From contig DFHM01000002.1 in NCBI GenBank assembly GCA_002371895.1, forward strand, positions 1 to 51,972: a stretch of DNA of 51,972 bases. The letters run 5' to 3'. The DNA is from Candidatus Saccharibacteria bacterium UBA3723. GTDB taxonomy: Bacteria; Patescibacteriota; Saccharimonadia; Saccharimonadales; Saccharimonadaceae. The notes under the pieces were generated by a model. That model saw only the letters and a program-made list of their open reading frames with translations. It was not told where the DNA came from and made no database searches. The position numbers were made by a program, and so were the translations under genes. Below, piece by piece: positions 6,810 through 15,663 of the stretch; position 1 is the first letter of the stretch, and every line of letters starts with the position of its first letter.

Positions 6810-8003
6810 TTGTCGCTACATAAAAATGCCCAATATTCCAACCAGGAAGTTATAAAACGTGTCATGAGTCGTGGCGATAATTACGCGAAGAAACGTGCGG
6901 ACTTATTTTTGCGTATTTATTTTAGGATCAAACTAGCATACGAGCAATTTTTAGAAGAAAACCGCCAATATGATTTTGCCGACATGATAAATTTGGCGGC
7001 GCGAATTGTGCGCGAAGTGCCAGAATGTGCGCGCGGCTATCGTTATATCTTGCTCGACGAGGTGCAGGATTTGTCGCGCAATCGTTTTTTATTAGTGCGC
7101 GAAATTTTGCGCAAGAATCCAGGCTGCAAATTGTTTGCAGTTGGCGACGATTGGCAATCGATTTATCGTTTTACGGGTAGCGACCTCACCCTAATTCAAG
7201 AATTCGAGAAAACTTTCGGTTTAAAAACTAGGCGCAGCCTTATTGAAACCACGCATCGTTTTGGTCAGCCGACTATTAATATAAGTTGCGATTTTATACA
7301 AAAGAATCCAGCGCAGTCGCATAAAAATGTTTCCAATAAAAAGACGAAACCGACACCAATCAAAGTCGTATTAAATGCGCCATCGGTGCGCGATAATGAT
7401 GCGGAGTCGCTGAGTATTATTTTGACGGAATTAATAAAAACGCGTAGCTATGACGAGCTAAAACATAAAGAGCTACAAATAATTTCTCGCTACAATCACG
7501 ACATCAAACGCATTCAGGGCGTAGACAATATCAAAATCGAAATTGGTCAAACTGCCGGAACCGCAAAAGTCATTTGGCATAATCCGCGCGATTCATCGCA
7601 GGTCCTAAATTTAGAATATTGCTCCATGCACAAATCAAAGGGAATTACGCGCGACATCGTAATTGTACTAAATATGAACGCGGATCTCATGGGAATGCCC
7701 GCCACGCGCGAAGCTGATCCGATTTTGGACGCTTTGCTTGCTAAGGAAGACAACTTCGCCTTTGCGGAAGAGCGCAGATTATTCTATGTTGCCATTACGC
7801 GCGCCAGGGAAGAGACCTATCTAATTGCAAATCGCAAAAATCCCTCGCCATTTATATTTGAAATATCGGAAGAAATAAAAACTGCCTATGGAAAACTGTG
7901 CCCAAAATGCGGAACTGGGGAATTAATCCGTAAACACGGCAAGCATGGAGATTTTTATTATTGCTCCAACTATCGTTTTGGGTGCAATTATCTCAAAAAA
8001 TAG
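6810..8003 (+). CDS. Helicase fragment 2: C-terminal motor domain and zinc ribbon
   Basis: Same frame as fragment 1, downstream of TGA 6651-6653; the frame is open from 6654. The first start codon is TTG at about 6810 and the first ATG is near 6864, neither with a ribosome-binding site, which argues that this was once one protein. It carries Walker B (DEVQD) through motif VI (ITRARE) and a Cys4 zinc ribbon at the end. Confidence 0.5.
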   Translation: MSLHKNAQYSNQEVIKRVMSRGDNYAKKRADLFLRIYFRIKLAYEQFLEENRQYDFADMINLAARIVREVPECARGYRYILLDEVQDLSRNRFLLVREILRKNPGCKLFAVGDDWQSIYRFTGSDLTLIQEFEKTFGLKTRRSLIETTHRFGQPTINISCDFIQKNPAQSHKNVSNKKTKPTPIKVVLNAPSVRDNDAESLSIILTELIKTRSYDELKHKELQIISRYNHDIKRIQGVDNIKIEIGQTAGTAKVIWHNPRDSSQVLNLEYCSMHKSKGITRDIVIVLNMNADLMGMPATREADPILDALLAKEDNFAFAEERRLFYVAITRAREETYLIANRKNPSPFIFEISEEIKTAYGKLCPKCGTGELIRKHGKHGDFYYCSNYRFGCNYLKK

Positions 8004-8018
8004 TTATAATAAAGATAT

Positions 8019-8900
8019 ATGGCAGTTTCCATGCGCAAACAGATCGCGCAGAATAAACGCAACACTATTATGCTAATGATTATTTTTGTGGCTTTTATTA
8101 CGGTTATCGGCTGGCTTTTTGCATGGCTGAATAATAATTACATGATTATGGTTGCATTTATGGTCGTCAGTGCCGGATATGCCTTGATTCAATATTTCTT
8201 TGCCGACAAAATCGCCATTATGTCCGCCGGCGCTCGCGAGATTCAGCAAAACGAAAACCCTCGCTACTATAAAATCGTCGAAAAACTTGCGGGGGACGCA
8301 AAATTACCAATGCCACGCGTGTTCCTAGTTAATGACGATGCGCCAAACGCCTTTGCGACTGGTCGCGATCCAAAGCATGCCTGTGTTGCAGCTACAACTG
8401 GTCTCCTCGAGGTAATGGACGACGATGAACTTCGCGCCGTTATGGGGCACGAAATGTCCCACGTAAAGAATTACGATATTCGCGTTAGTATGATTACTTT
8501 CGGTCTCGTTGCGCTAGTTGGTCTGATGTCCGATTTTGGCATGCGCGTCCTACTTTACAGCAAACGCGACGAAGATGATCATTCACCAATTGGTGCGCTA
8601 TTTGCATTAATTACATTAGTCCTTTCGCCGATTGTCGCAAGTCTTGTACAGATGGGCATTTCGAGGCAACGCGAATATCTCGCGGACGCATCTTCCGCAA
8701 CACTTACTGGTAATCCGGAAAGCATGATAAACGCCCTGCGAAAGCTTGAAACTCATGCGCGTCCGATGCATCAACAAAATATCGCTTCGGAATCTATGTA
8801 TATTGCAAATCCGCTTTCGAAATCCATGATAAGTAAACTCTTCTCGACACATCCGCCGATAGAATCTCGTATAGAAAGGCTAGAAAATGCCAAGAAGTAG
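8019..8900 (+). CDS. htpX: HtpX-like M48 membrane zinc metalloprotease
   Basis: 293 residues. There are two N-terminal membrane helices (about 18-38 and 40-58), then the zinc-binding HEMSH at about residues 143-147 within MGHEMSHVKNYD, two more hydrophobic segments (about 155-175 and 190-215), and REYLADASSA supplying the third zinc ligand. This is the standard HtpX layout: quality-control cleavage of damaged membrane proteins with the active site in the cytoplasm. TATAAT at 8005-8010 ends 8 nt before ATG, so the message is likely leaderless. The downstream membrane-protein gene overlaps by 14 nt. Confidence 0.95.
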   Translation: MAVSMRKQIAQNKRNTIMLMIIFVAFITVIGWLFAWLNNNYMIMVAFMVVSAGYALIQYFFADKIAIMSAGAREIQQNENPRYYKIVEKLAGDAKLPMPRVFLVNDDAPNAFATGRDPKHACVAATTGLLEVMDDDELRAVMGHEMSHVKNYDIRVSMITFGLVALVGLMSDFGMRVLLYSKRDEDDHSPIGALFALITLVLSPIVASLVQMGISRQREYLADASSATLTGNPESMINALRKLETHARPMHQQNIASESMYIANPLSKSMISKLFSTHPPIESRIERLENAKK

Positions 8901-10017
8901 ACCGTCGAAAACCGCAATAAAAACCGTAAAAGAAGAGAAGGATATGAAAAAGCTAAAAACCGAAAAAACGAAAAAACCGAAAGAGAAAAAGCCACGCAAA
9001 AGTTTTAAAGAAGCCTATACTGACACACGTGACAAGGTTTGGGAAAAGAAACGCGCGCGCGTCAAACTTCATCATTCTTTCCGCCGTTCGTACCATGAAG
9101 ATTATGACCGCCCGCTCACTGTACCCGGCCTAGTTTCACATGCAACATCTACGCTCAAAATCCTATTCAAAAACTGGAAGTTGTTTGGCGGACTACTTGT
9201 TTTGATTGTGGTTTGTAACATTGCCTTCGTTGGTATCATGAATCAGGAAACTTATGAAACCGTCCAGAGCAGCCTTGATGAGAGCTATGAGATGCTTCAA
9301 AATGGTGGCGAGCTTGGCCGTGTTGCAAAGTCTGGTCTCTTGCTTATCTCGACAATTACTACCGGTGGTCTTACTAGTGGCATGTCTGAAGTCCAGCAAG
9401 TATTCCTAATTTTCTTCTTCACGATTACCTGGCTCGTAACAATCTATTATCTGCGCCATCTTTTGGCTGGCAACAAGCCGAAATTCCGCGATGGCCTATT
9501 TAATGCATTGACGCCACTTATGTCTAGCTTCTGTATCGTCGCGCTAATCTTTGTGCACGCATTACCAATCCTATTCTGTGTAATCGTTTATTCTTCCGCT
9601 GTATCGACCGGCTTCCTTGAGCAGCCACTCTATGCCTTCTTGTTCTGGCTATTCTGCGGTCTCCTAGGCTTACTATCGTTATACTTGCTACCAGTTTCTA
9701 TTACGGCGCTCGTCGCGACTTCTGTTCCTGGTATGTATCCAATGACGGCCGTACATGCTGCAACTGACCTGCTCCAAGGTCGCCGCACAAAATTCATCAT
9801 CCGCATACTATTTGGTCTATTATTCTTGGCCGTAATTTGGGTAATCGTAATGGTGCCGCTCATGTGGCTCGACCTTATCCTAAAGGAAAACGTCGAATTT
9901 CTTGCCGAGATTCCATTCGCATCGCTCTGTCTCCAAATTATGACGACCTTTACGGGAATCTATATTACTGCATATATTTATCTCTTCTATCGAAGGATGC
10001 TCGATGATACCAACTAG
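8887..10017 (+). CDS. Polytopic membrane protein, function unknown
   Basis: 376 residues. The first ~75 residues are extremely Lys/Arg-rich (KTEKTKKPKEKKPRK), then there are about six hydrophobic segments (about 98-118, 170-190, 215-240, 245-285, 300-330 and 345-370). I do not recognise the family. The start overlaps htpX, and a later ATG at 8944 (MKKLKTE) behind AGAGAAGG is an alternative. Its stop overlaps ligA by 14 nt, so htpX, this gene and ligA look like one translationally coupled operon. Confidence 0.78.
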   Translation: MPRSRPSKTAIKTVKEEKDMKKLKTEKTKKPKEKKPRKSFKEAYTDTRDKVWEKKRARVKLHHSFRRSYHEDYDRPLTVPGLVSHATSTLKILFKNWKLFGGLLVLIVVCNIAFVGIMNQETYETVQSSLDESYEMLQNGGELGRVAKSGLLLISTITTGGLTSGMSEVQQVFLIFFFTITWLVTIYYLRHLLAGNKPKFRDGLFNALTPLMSSFCIVALIFVHALPILFCVIVYSSAVSTGFLEQPLYAFLFWLFCGLLGLLSLYLLPVSITALVATSVPGMYPMTAVHAATDLLQGRRTKFIIRILFGLLFLAVIWVIVMVPLMWLDLILKENVEFLAEIPFASLCLQIMTTFTGIYITAYIYLFYRRMLDDTN

Positions 10018-11989
10018 TGTTACTGAACGTGTAGAAAAACTTCGCAAATTAATCAACGAATATCGCTATCATTATCATGTCCTCGACGAATCTATCATGT
10101 CTGAGGCAGCTGCGGACAGTCTTAAGCACGAACTTTCCCAGCTCGAAGAGCGATATCCAGAATTAATTACGCCAGACTCGCCAACGCAGCGCGTTGCGGG
10201 ACAAGCCTTGGATAAGTTCCAAAAAGTTACTCATGCCGAGCGCATGATTTCGCTCGCGGATGTCTTTTCTGAGGCGGAAGTACGTGATTGGCTGGATCGC
10301 ATCGCAAAACTTGGCGCTATTGATCCGGAGCTTTTTGTCGACATCAAGATGGACGGCCTTGCGATGGCGCTTATTTACGAGGATGGCCTATTAAAACAAG
10401 CCGTTACGCGCGGCGATGGTAAAGTCGGTGAGGATGTCACGATGAATGTTCGCACAATCGAGAATGTCCCGCTTTCTATTCCGCAAAAAGAGCACACCGA
10501 AGTTCGCGGCGAAGTTGTGATTTTTAAGAAAGATTTTGATGAATTAAACGCAAAACAGCGCGCCAAGGGCAAGCCGGAATATGCGAACCCGCGCAATTTG
10601 GCTGCCGGCTCTATTCGTCAGCTTGATCCGAAAGTTGCCGCATCACGCCCGCTCAAATTCATGGGCTACGATATGGTTTCGCCAAATCTCGATACAAATT
10701 CTCATGTTTACGAACGTCTAAAAGAGCTTGGTTTTCGTATTTCTGGACAGCAACATATTTATCATTCGCTCCGCGAAGCGATGGATTTTATTAATGAGCT
10801 TAATGAAACTCGTCAAGATTTGCCGTTCGGCACCGATGGCGCTGTTATCAAAGTCAACGACCGCAAAGTCTATCAAGCGCTTGGCATTGTTGGCAAAACT
10901 CCACGTGCCGCAATTGCGTTTAAGTATCCTGCCGAGGAGGCGACTACTGTCGTAAAAGATATTGTGATTTCTATCGGTCGCACTGGCGCCGCAACTCCAG
11001 TGGCGGTTTTTGACCCAGTTCAGGTAGCTGGTACCACCGTAAAGCATGCATCTCTTCATAATGCCGACGAAATCGCACGTCTTGATGTCCGCATCGGAGA
11101 TACAGTTGTTATTTATAAGGCTGGAGACATTATCCCGCAGATTAATCGCGTCCTTACGGAGCTTCGCCCAGATGTATCGGAGCCTTACGATTACGAAAAA
11201 GCACTCCACGAACAATATCCAGAGCTCGAATTCGAGCGCCCAGCCGGTGAAGTTGTTTATCGCGTAAAGGGAAGTAGTGCGGATCAGATGCTAAAGCGCG
11301 CAATCGAATATTATGCTAGCAAGCCTGCACTAAATATCGAAGGCCTTGGCGAAAAGAACGTAGATGCGCTTGTCGACGCTGGGCTTGTCGGCTCTATCGC
11401 AGATTTGTATACACTCACGACGGGTCAAGTACAGTCGCTTGATCGTTTTGCTGAGATATCCGCAGGTAAGCTTGTAGATAATATTCAGGCCAGCAAGAAC
11501 CCACCACTCGCGCGTTTCATTACGGCAATTGGTATTCGTCATATTGGCAGTCAGACCGCAATCGATTTAGCTGCGCACTACAAGACACTCGATGCTTTGC
11601 GTGAAACGACAGAGTCGGAGCTACTCGAACTTCCTGGCATCGGCAAGATTGTTGCAGAATCTATCTTGGCATTCTTCTCGGACGAAGATAACCTAAAGCT
11701 TCTCGATGATCTAAAATCTCACGGCGTAGAACCGGTATATCAAGATACTTCTGGTGGCCGCCTAAATGGTTTATCGTTTGTTGTTACTGGCACGCTCGAT
11801 TCTATGGGGCGAGATGCCGCCGCAGAGAAAATCCGCGCACTTGGCGGGGAATTCCACAGTAGTGTTGTAAAAAATACTAAATATTTAGTAGCCGGTCACA
11901 ATACCGGAAAATCTAAATTAGAAAAGGCCGCCAAGTACGGAACAGAGGTAATTGACGAGCAAAAGTTCCTCGAAATCCTAGGCGAGTAA
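10004..11989 (+). CDS. ligA: NAD-dependent DNA ligase lacking the zinc-finger cysteines
   Basis: 661 residues, full length for LigA. It seals nicks using NAD+. The order of parts is: Ia domain with YRYHYHVLDE, adenylation domain with the nucleophile Lys in KMDGLA (about residue 115), RGDGKVGEDVT and FKYPAEEATT; OB fold with HASLHN and GDTVVIYKAGDIIPQI; helix-hairpin-helix region (ALNIEGLGEKNVDALV, LELPGIGKIVAESI); and BRCT domain (SFVVTGTLDSMGRDAA). The normal Cys4 zinc finger between OB and HhH is replaced by a Cys-free segment of about 35 residues, and the whole protein contains no cysteine. Confidence 0.96.
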   Translation: MIPTSVTERVEKLRKLINEYRYHYHVLDESIMSEAAADSLKHELSQLEERYPELITPDSPTQRVAGQALDKFQKVTHAERMISLADVFSEAEVRDWLDRIAKLGAIDPELFVDIKMDGLAMALIYEDGLLKQAVTRGDGKVGEDVTMNVRTIENVPLSIPQKEHTEVRGEVVIFKKDFDELNAKQRAKGKPEYANPRNLAAGSIRQLDPKVAASRPLKFMGYDMVSPNLDTNSHVYERLKELGFRISGQQHIYHSLREAMDFINELNETRQDLPFGTDGAVIKVNDRKVYQALGIVGKTPRAAIAFKYPAEEATTVVKDIVISIGRTGAATPVAVFDPVQVAGTTVKHASLHNADEIARLDVRIGDTVVIYKAGDIIPQINRVLTELRPDVSEPYDYEKALHEQYPELEFERPAGEVVYRVKGSSADQMLKRAIEYYASKPALNIEGLGEKNVDALVDAGLVGSIADLYTLTTGQVQSLDRFAEISAGKLVDNIQASKNPPLARFITAIGIRHIGSQTAIDLAAHYKTLDALRETTESELLELPGIGKIVAESILAFFSDEDNLKLLDDLKSHGVEPVYQDTSGGRLNGLSFVVTGTLDSMGRDAAAEKIRALGGEFHSSVVKNTKYLVAGHNTGKSKLEKAAKYGTEVIDEQKFLEILGE

Positions 11990-12051
11990 TTTTTCCACAA
12001 AAGTGTTGTAAAAAATACAGAAATCCTGTAAAAATTACAACATTTTTTGTA

Positions 12052-12089
12052 TTAGCACTCTTGACTTGCGAGTGCTAAATACATACAAT
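12052..12089 (+). promoter_or_regulatory. CIRCE operator and promoter of clpC
   Basis: TTAGCACTC (12052-12060), a 9-nt spacer and GAGTGCTAA (12070-12078) form a perfect CIRCE inverted repeat, the binding site of the heat-shock repressor HrcA. The -35 TTGACT (12061-12066) lies inside the spacer, and 17 nt later comes the -10 TACAAT (12084-12089). Repressor binding would cover the -35 directly. Confidence 0.95.
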
Positions 12090-12099
12090 GTAAATACAT

Positions 12100-14574
12100 A
12101 TGATGGACGAATTTAGTGAAGTTATGAATCATCTCAGCGAGAATGCACGGTTCGCCCTGCAGAAGGCTGATTTATTTAGTAAACGCTATAACCAGGGTTA
12201 TATGGGTACCGAGCATCTTTTGATGGGTATTATGGCTCAGGATACTTCCACTGGTGCTAAACTCCTCCGCGATGAGGGTATTGATCTTGATCAGCTCGAG
12301 CGCGCCCAAGGCAAAGTTGCCGTAGATGTTCCTGCTGCGCCAATGGCCATGATGTCTCTTTCTGAAGCGACAGTTCTTACTTTGCGCATGGCGATGAATT
12401 TTGCTCAGGAAAATGGTCTTAGCGTAATTGGCACCGAGCATATGATGTACGCAATCGTGCGCCAACCAAATTCCCGCGCCGGCGCACTCCTCGCAAAGCT
12501 TCATGTCGACCTAGACCAGATTGCAAACAATATCGAAGATCTTGTAGAAAAACAAGCCAGCGAAGCCAAAATCGAAGAGCAAAAACGTAAAGCCGGCAAG
12601 CGCCAAAGCTATCGTTTCTTATCCAAATTCGGCACAGACTTAACCGCGCTCGCAAAAGAGGGCAAGCTAGATACCGTAATCGGTCGCGAACAAGAAATCG
12701 AACGCACGATTACCATTCTTTGCCGCCGCACAAAGTCCAACCCAGTATTAATTGGTGAAGCCGGCGTCGGTAAGACCGCTATCGTAGAAGGTCTTGCTAT
12801 GCGCATTGCCAAAAACGATGTTCCTGGCGCCTTGATTGGTAAGCGCATCTTCCAAGTGGATCTCAGCTCCGTCGTAGCAGGCACAAAATTCCGCGGCGAA
12901 TTCGAGGAACGCATCAAAGGCATTATTGATGAAGCTGTTGGTGACGATTCTGTGATTCTATTTATTGATGAGCTCCATCTTCTTTCCGGTGCTGGCTCTG
13001 CAGAGGGTAGCATGGATGCGGCAAACATTCTAAAGCCAGCACTCGCGCGCAACTCTATGAAACTTATTGGTGCAACCACGCTCGATGAATATCGCAAAAA
13101 TATCGAAAAAGACAAAGCGCTCGCCCGTCGCTTCCAGACTGTAATTGTAAACGAGCCAAATCCAACCATTACACTTCGCATTCTCAAGGGCATCAAGGGT
13201 CATTACGAAAAATATCATCAAGTCGTAATCTCCGATGAGATTCTCGAAGAGGCCATCACTTTGTCGCAGCGTTATATTTCCGATCGTTTCATGCCAGACA
13301 AAGTCATTGACGTAATCGATGAAGCTAGCGCAATCGCACGCGTTTCGCTCGACAAAAAAGGCGGTAGCGAATACAAGAAATACAAAATCGAACTTTCCGA
13401 TTTGCAGTCAAAAATCGAAGCTTCTGCCGAAAAAGAAGATTACGAAAAAGCTGCAATGTATAAGACTCGCGCCGCGCAGGTCGAGGAAGAAATCAAAAAG
13501 CTCGAAAAAGCCCACAAGGATGTCGATAAAGCTCCTGCGGTTACTTCTGAGAATCTTGCAACGGCCATTAGTCTCAAGACTGGCATTCCGGTAAATCGCG
13601 TACATGGTTCCGAGCAGGAAATTCTTGTTAACCTCGAAAAGCATCTCAGCAAAGACATTATCGGTCAGGACGATGCCATCAAAGCCGTCAGCAAGGCAAT
13701 TCGTCGCGGTCGTTCCGGTATCGCGGACCCACGTCGACCAATTGGCTCCTTCATCTTTATGGGTCCAACCGGCGTTGGTAAAACCGAGCTCGCAAAAGTT
13801 ATTGCGCGCGAGGTATTTGGTGGCGAAGATTCGCTCATCAAAATCGATATGTCCGAGTTTGCCGAAAAGCACAACGTTGCACGTCTCGTTGGCGCGCCGG
13901 CTGGTTATGTTGGCTATGATGATGGCGGCAAGTTGACCGAGCAGGTTCGCCGAAAACCATATTCAGTTGTCTTGTTCGACGAAATCGAAAAGGCCGACCC
14001 GGAAGTCTTCAATATTCTTTTGCAGATTCTCGAAGATGGCACTTTGACTGACGGTCAGGGCACGAAAGTAAAATTCAATAACTCTATTGTTATCCTTACT
14101 AGTAACCTCGGTGCAGAAGATATGTATCGTGAGTCCGAAATGGGCTTCTCGGTCAAAACGAAGCAAGACGCCAAGGCGCTCGAGGCGGAGCATGCCGCAA
14201 ACGAAGCTTCCGCCATGAAAGCACTTCGCAAAATTATGCGCCCAGAACTCGTAAACCGTTTCGATTCGATTATTACCTTTAATGCACTCAGCGAAAAAGA
14301 CGTCAACCGCATCTTTGATAATATGATCGAAGACCTCAAGAAGCGTCTCGCTGAAAAATCTATCGGCCTTCAACTCACTGATGCCGCAAAGAAGCGCCTA
14401 ATCGAAAAAGGCTACGATACAAAGAATGGTGCTCGTCCGCTTCGTCGCGAAATCGAAGACGAGCTTGAAAGCCTCCTCGCGGATAATATCTTGTCTAACA
14501 AACTCGACAAGGGTGATATCGCGAAGGTTGACTTCAAGAAAGATGAATTCGTTTTAACAAAAGTAAAAGAATAA
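12100..14574 (+). CDS. clpC: ClpC-type AAA+ unfoldase of the Clp protease
   Basis: 824 residues. It has an N-terminal double Clp-N repeat (about 1-150), the first AAA+ module with Walker A GEAGVGKT (about 218-225) and Walker B VILFIDELH, a UVR-like coiled segment (about 425-470, YEKAAMYKTRAAQVEEEI), and the second AAA+ module with GPTGVGKT (about 555) and VVLFDEIEKA, ending in a D2-small domain. It unfolds substrates for ClpP, whose gene lies 1.1 kb downstream. A CIRCE operator predicts heat-shock control by HrcA. The start may be either of two adjacent ATGs (12100 or 12103). Confidence 0.96.
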   Translation: MMDEFSEVMNHLSENARFALQKADLFSKRYNQGYMGTEHLLMGIMAQDTSTGAKLLRDEGIDLDQLERAQGKVAVDVPAAPMAMMSLSEATVLTLRMAMNFAQENGLSVIGTEHMMYAIVRQPNSRAGALLAKLHVDLDQIANNIEDLVEKQASEAKIEEQKRKAGKRQSYRFLSKFGTDLTALAKEGKLDTVIGREQEIERTITILCRRTKSNPVLIGEAGVGKTAIVEGLAMRIAKNDVPGALIGKRIFQVDLSSVVAGTKFRGEFEERIKGIIDEAVGDDSVILFIDELHLLSGAGSAEGSMDAANILKPALARNSMKLIGATTLDEYRKNIEKDKALARRFQTVIVNEPNPTITLRILKGIKGHYEKYHQVVISDEILEEAITLSQRYISDRFMPDKVIDVIDEASAIARVSLDKKGGSEYKKYKIELSDLQSKIEASAEKEDYEKAAMYKTRAAQVEEEIKKLEKAHKDVDKAPAVTSENLATAISLKTGIPVNRVHGSEQEILVNLEKHLSKDIIGQDDAIKAVSKAIRRGRSGIADPRRPIGSFIFMGPTGVGKTELAKVIAREVFGGEDSLIKIDMSEFAEKHNVARLVGAPAGYVGYDDGGKLTEQVRRKPYSVVLFDEIEKADPEVFNILLQILEDGTLTDGQGTKVKFNNSIVILTSNLGAEDMYRESEMGFSVKTKQDAKALEAEHAANEASAMKALRKIMRPELVNRFDSIITFNALSEKDVNRIFDNMIEDLKKRLAEKSIGLQLTDAAKKRLIEKGYDTKNGARPLRREIEDELESLLADNILSNKLDKGDIAKVDFKKDEFVLTKVKE

Positions 14575-14578
14575 ATAC

Positions 14579-14584
14579 TATAAT
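14579..14584 (+). promoter_or_regulatory. -10 box of the zincin gene
   Basis: A perfect TATAAT ends 6 nt before the GTG start at 14591, predicting a leaderless message with a GTG start. Confidence 0.65.
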
Positions 14585-14590
14585 TAGAAC

Positions 14591-15613
14591 GTGACTACTG
14601 AAACGCAACAGAAACCGCAAAAAGCGCAAAAGAAAAAGTCATCCCCGCTTGTTACTGCGATTTGCATTTTGGTGATTGTTTGTAATCTTGTCTACATATT
14701 CTTTTCGCAACAAATCCATGATTTTGTTGGCGGGCGTTTTTATCAGCCTACCAGCGAGATGGAAAGCATTATTGAAAATGTTGGTTTTACTTGGCGTTCC
14801 GATTATATTATGCGCTCCACAAAGCCAGAGCTAGAGCAGGCGGACGTTTTTAATGATCACTGTGTTGATGATGAAGATGTAAATTCCGCACTTGGCTGCT
14901 ATTCCTCAGCGGACAACCGCATTTATATCTATGACGTAAAGGGCAAAGAGCTTGACGGCGTCAAGGAAGCAGTCTTGATGCATGAAGTTTTGCATGCGAT
15001 TTATGATCGTCTAAGCGACGGCAGAAAAGAAGCCCTAAACTCGGACCTTAAAAACTACTACGACAATCACAAAGATGTCTTTGGCGATTATATGGACGCC
15101 TATTCAGAAGAGCAGTATTATACCGAGCTTCATTCGATTATTGGTCAGCGCGTCTATGACAATGATTTGTCGGATTCGCTCAAAAATCACTACGCAAAAT
15201 ATTTCAAAAATCATGACGCGACGGTTGAATTCTACAAGAAATACACCGCTGTCCTAAACGCGGAAGAAGAGAAGATCGAGAAGGCCAAAGATGCTCTCGA
15301 CGCTATGCATGGTATTTTGGAAAATAAGCGCAATACTTATCGCTCGAACCTCGATAGCTATAATAAACAGGTTGATTATCATAACCGTCAGACCGAACTC
15401 GGGAACTGGAGCCAATCTCGTTACGATTATTTAGTCTCGCAAGGCAAACGAATTGACGAGGAGCGTGACGCCCTTAATGCCTATATTGATGAATATAACG
15501 TCGAAGTAGAGAAATATAACGCCCTACTCGAAGAAGAGCGCCAGCTCTTTGGTAAGCTGGACAGCCGCTTTGAGACTACTACCGAAAAGACCGAGTCCGA
15601 CAATAAGACTTAG
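14591..15613 (+). CDS. Exported putative zinc metalloprotease with coiled-coil tail
   Basis: 340 residues starting with GTG. A Lys-rich cytoplasmic N-terminus is followed by one membrane helix (about residues 20-40). The external domain has a zincin motif HEVLH within LMHEVLHAIYDRL (about residues 134-146), and an ELHSIIGQ segment further on could give a third zinc ligand. From about 205 onward it is highly charged and predicted coiled coil. I do not recognise the family. It sits between clpC and clpP but on its own leaderless-type promoter, and its stop codon lies inside the clpP CIRCE-like operator. Confidence 0.75.
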   Translation: MTTETQQKPQKAQKKKSSPLVTAICILVIVCNLVYIFFSQQIHDFVGGRFYQPTSEMESIIENVGFTWRSDYIMRSTKPELEQADVFNDHCVDDEDVNSALGCYSSADNRIYIYDVKGKELDGVKEAVLMHEVLHAIYDRLSDGRKEALNSDLKNYYDNHKDVFGDYMDAYSEEQYYTELHSIIGQRVYDNDLSDSLKNHYAKYFKNHDATVEFYKKYTAVLNAEEEKIEKAKDALDAMHGILENKRNTYRSNLDSYNKQVDYHNRQTELGNWSQSRYDYLVSQGKRIDEERDALNAYIDEYNVEVEKYNALLEEERQLFGKLDSRFETTTEKTESDNKT

Positions 15614-15647
15614 CACTCTTGACTTGCGAGTGCCAGACAAATATAAT
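15610..15647 (+). promoter_or_regulatory. CIRCE-like operator and promoter of clpP
   Basis: TTAGCACTC (15610-15618), the same 9-nt spacer TTGACTTGC as at clpC, and an imperfect second half GAGTGCCAG (15628-15636). -35 TTGACT (15619-15624), 17 nt, -10 TATAAT (15642-15647). The left half is perfect and the right half keeps GAGTGC, so HrcA binding is likely but weaker. Confidence 0.85.
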
Positions 15648-15663
15648 AACTTCAAGGAGGAAA

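Larger units (their letters stand above)
5769..8003 (+). pseudogene. UvrD/Rep-family helicase (helicase IV-like), interrupted by two TGA codons
   Basis: One reading frame from ATG 5769 to TAG 8003 (745 codons) is broken only by TGA at 5847-5849 and TGA at 6651-6653, with no frameshift. All superfamily 1 helicase motifs lie in this frame: the Q-type motif LDAQQIESVV, Walker A ASAGSGKT, TFHGLGNEI, Walker B DEVQD, GDDWQSIYRFTGS, THRFGQP, MHKSKGITRDIVIV and FYVAITRARE. A C-terminal four-Cys zinc ribbon (CPKC, CSNYRFGC) resembles helicase IV and topoisomerase I fingers. The motifs are well preserved, so decay would be recent; readthrough or sequence error are alternatives. Confidence 0.72.

Noticed and set aside
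5769..8003. Recoding of TGA as Gly or Trp, as in some other CPR lineages
   Set aside because: TGA ends rnc and the 1313 methyltransferase at sensible positions, and Trp is encoded by TGG throughout the core genes. The two TGA codons are confined to one gene.
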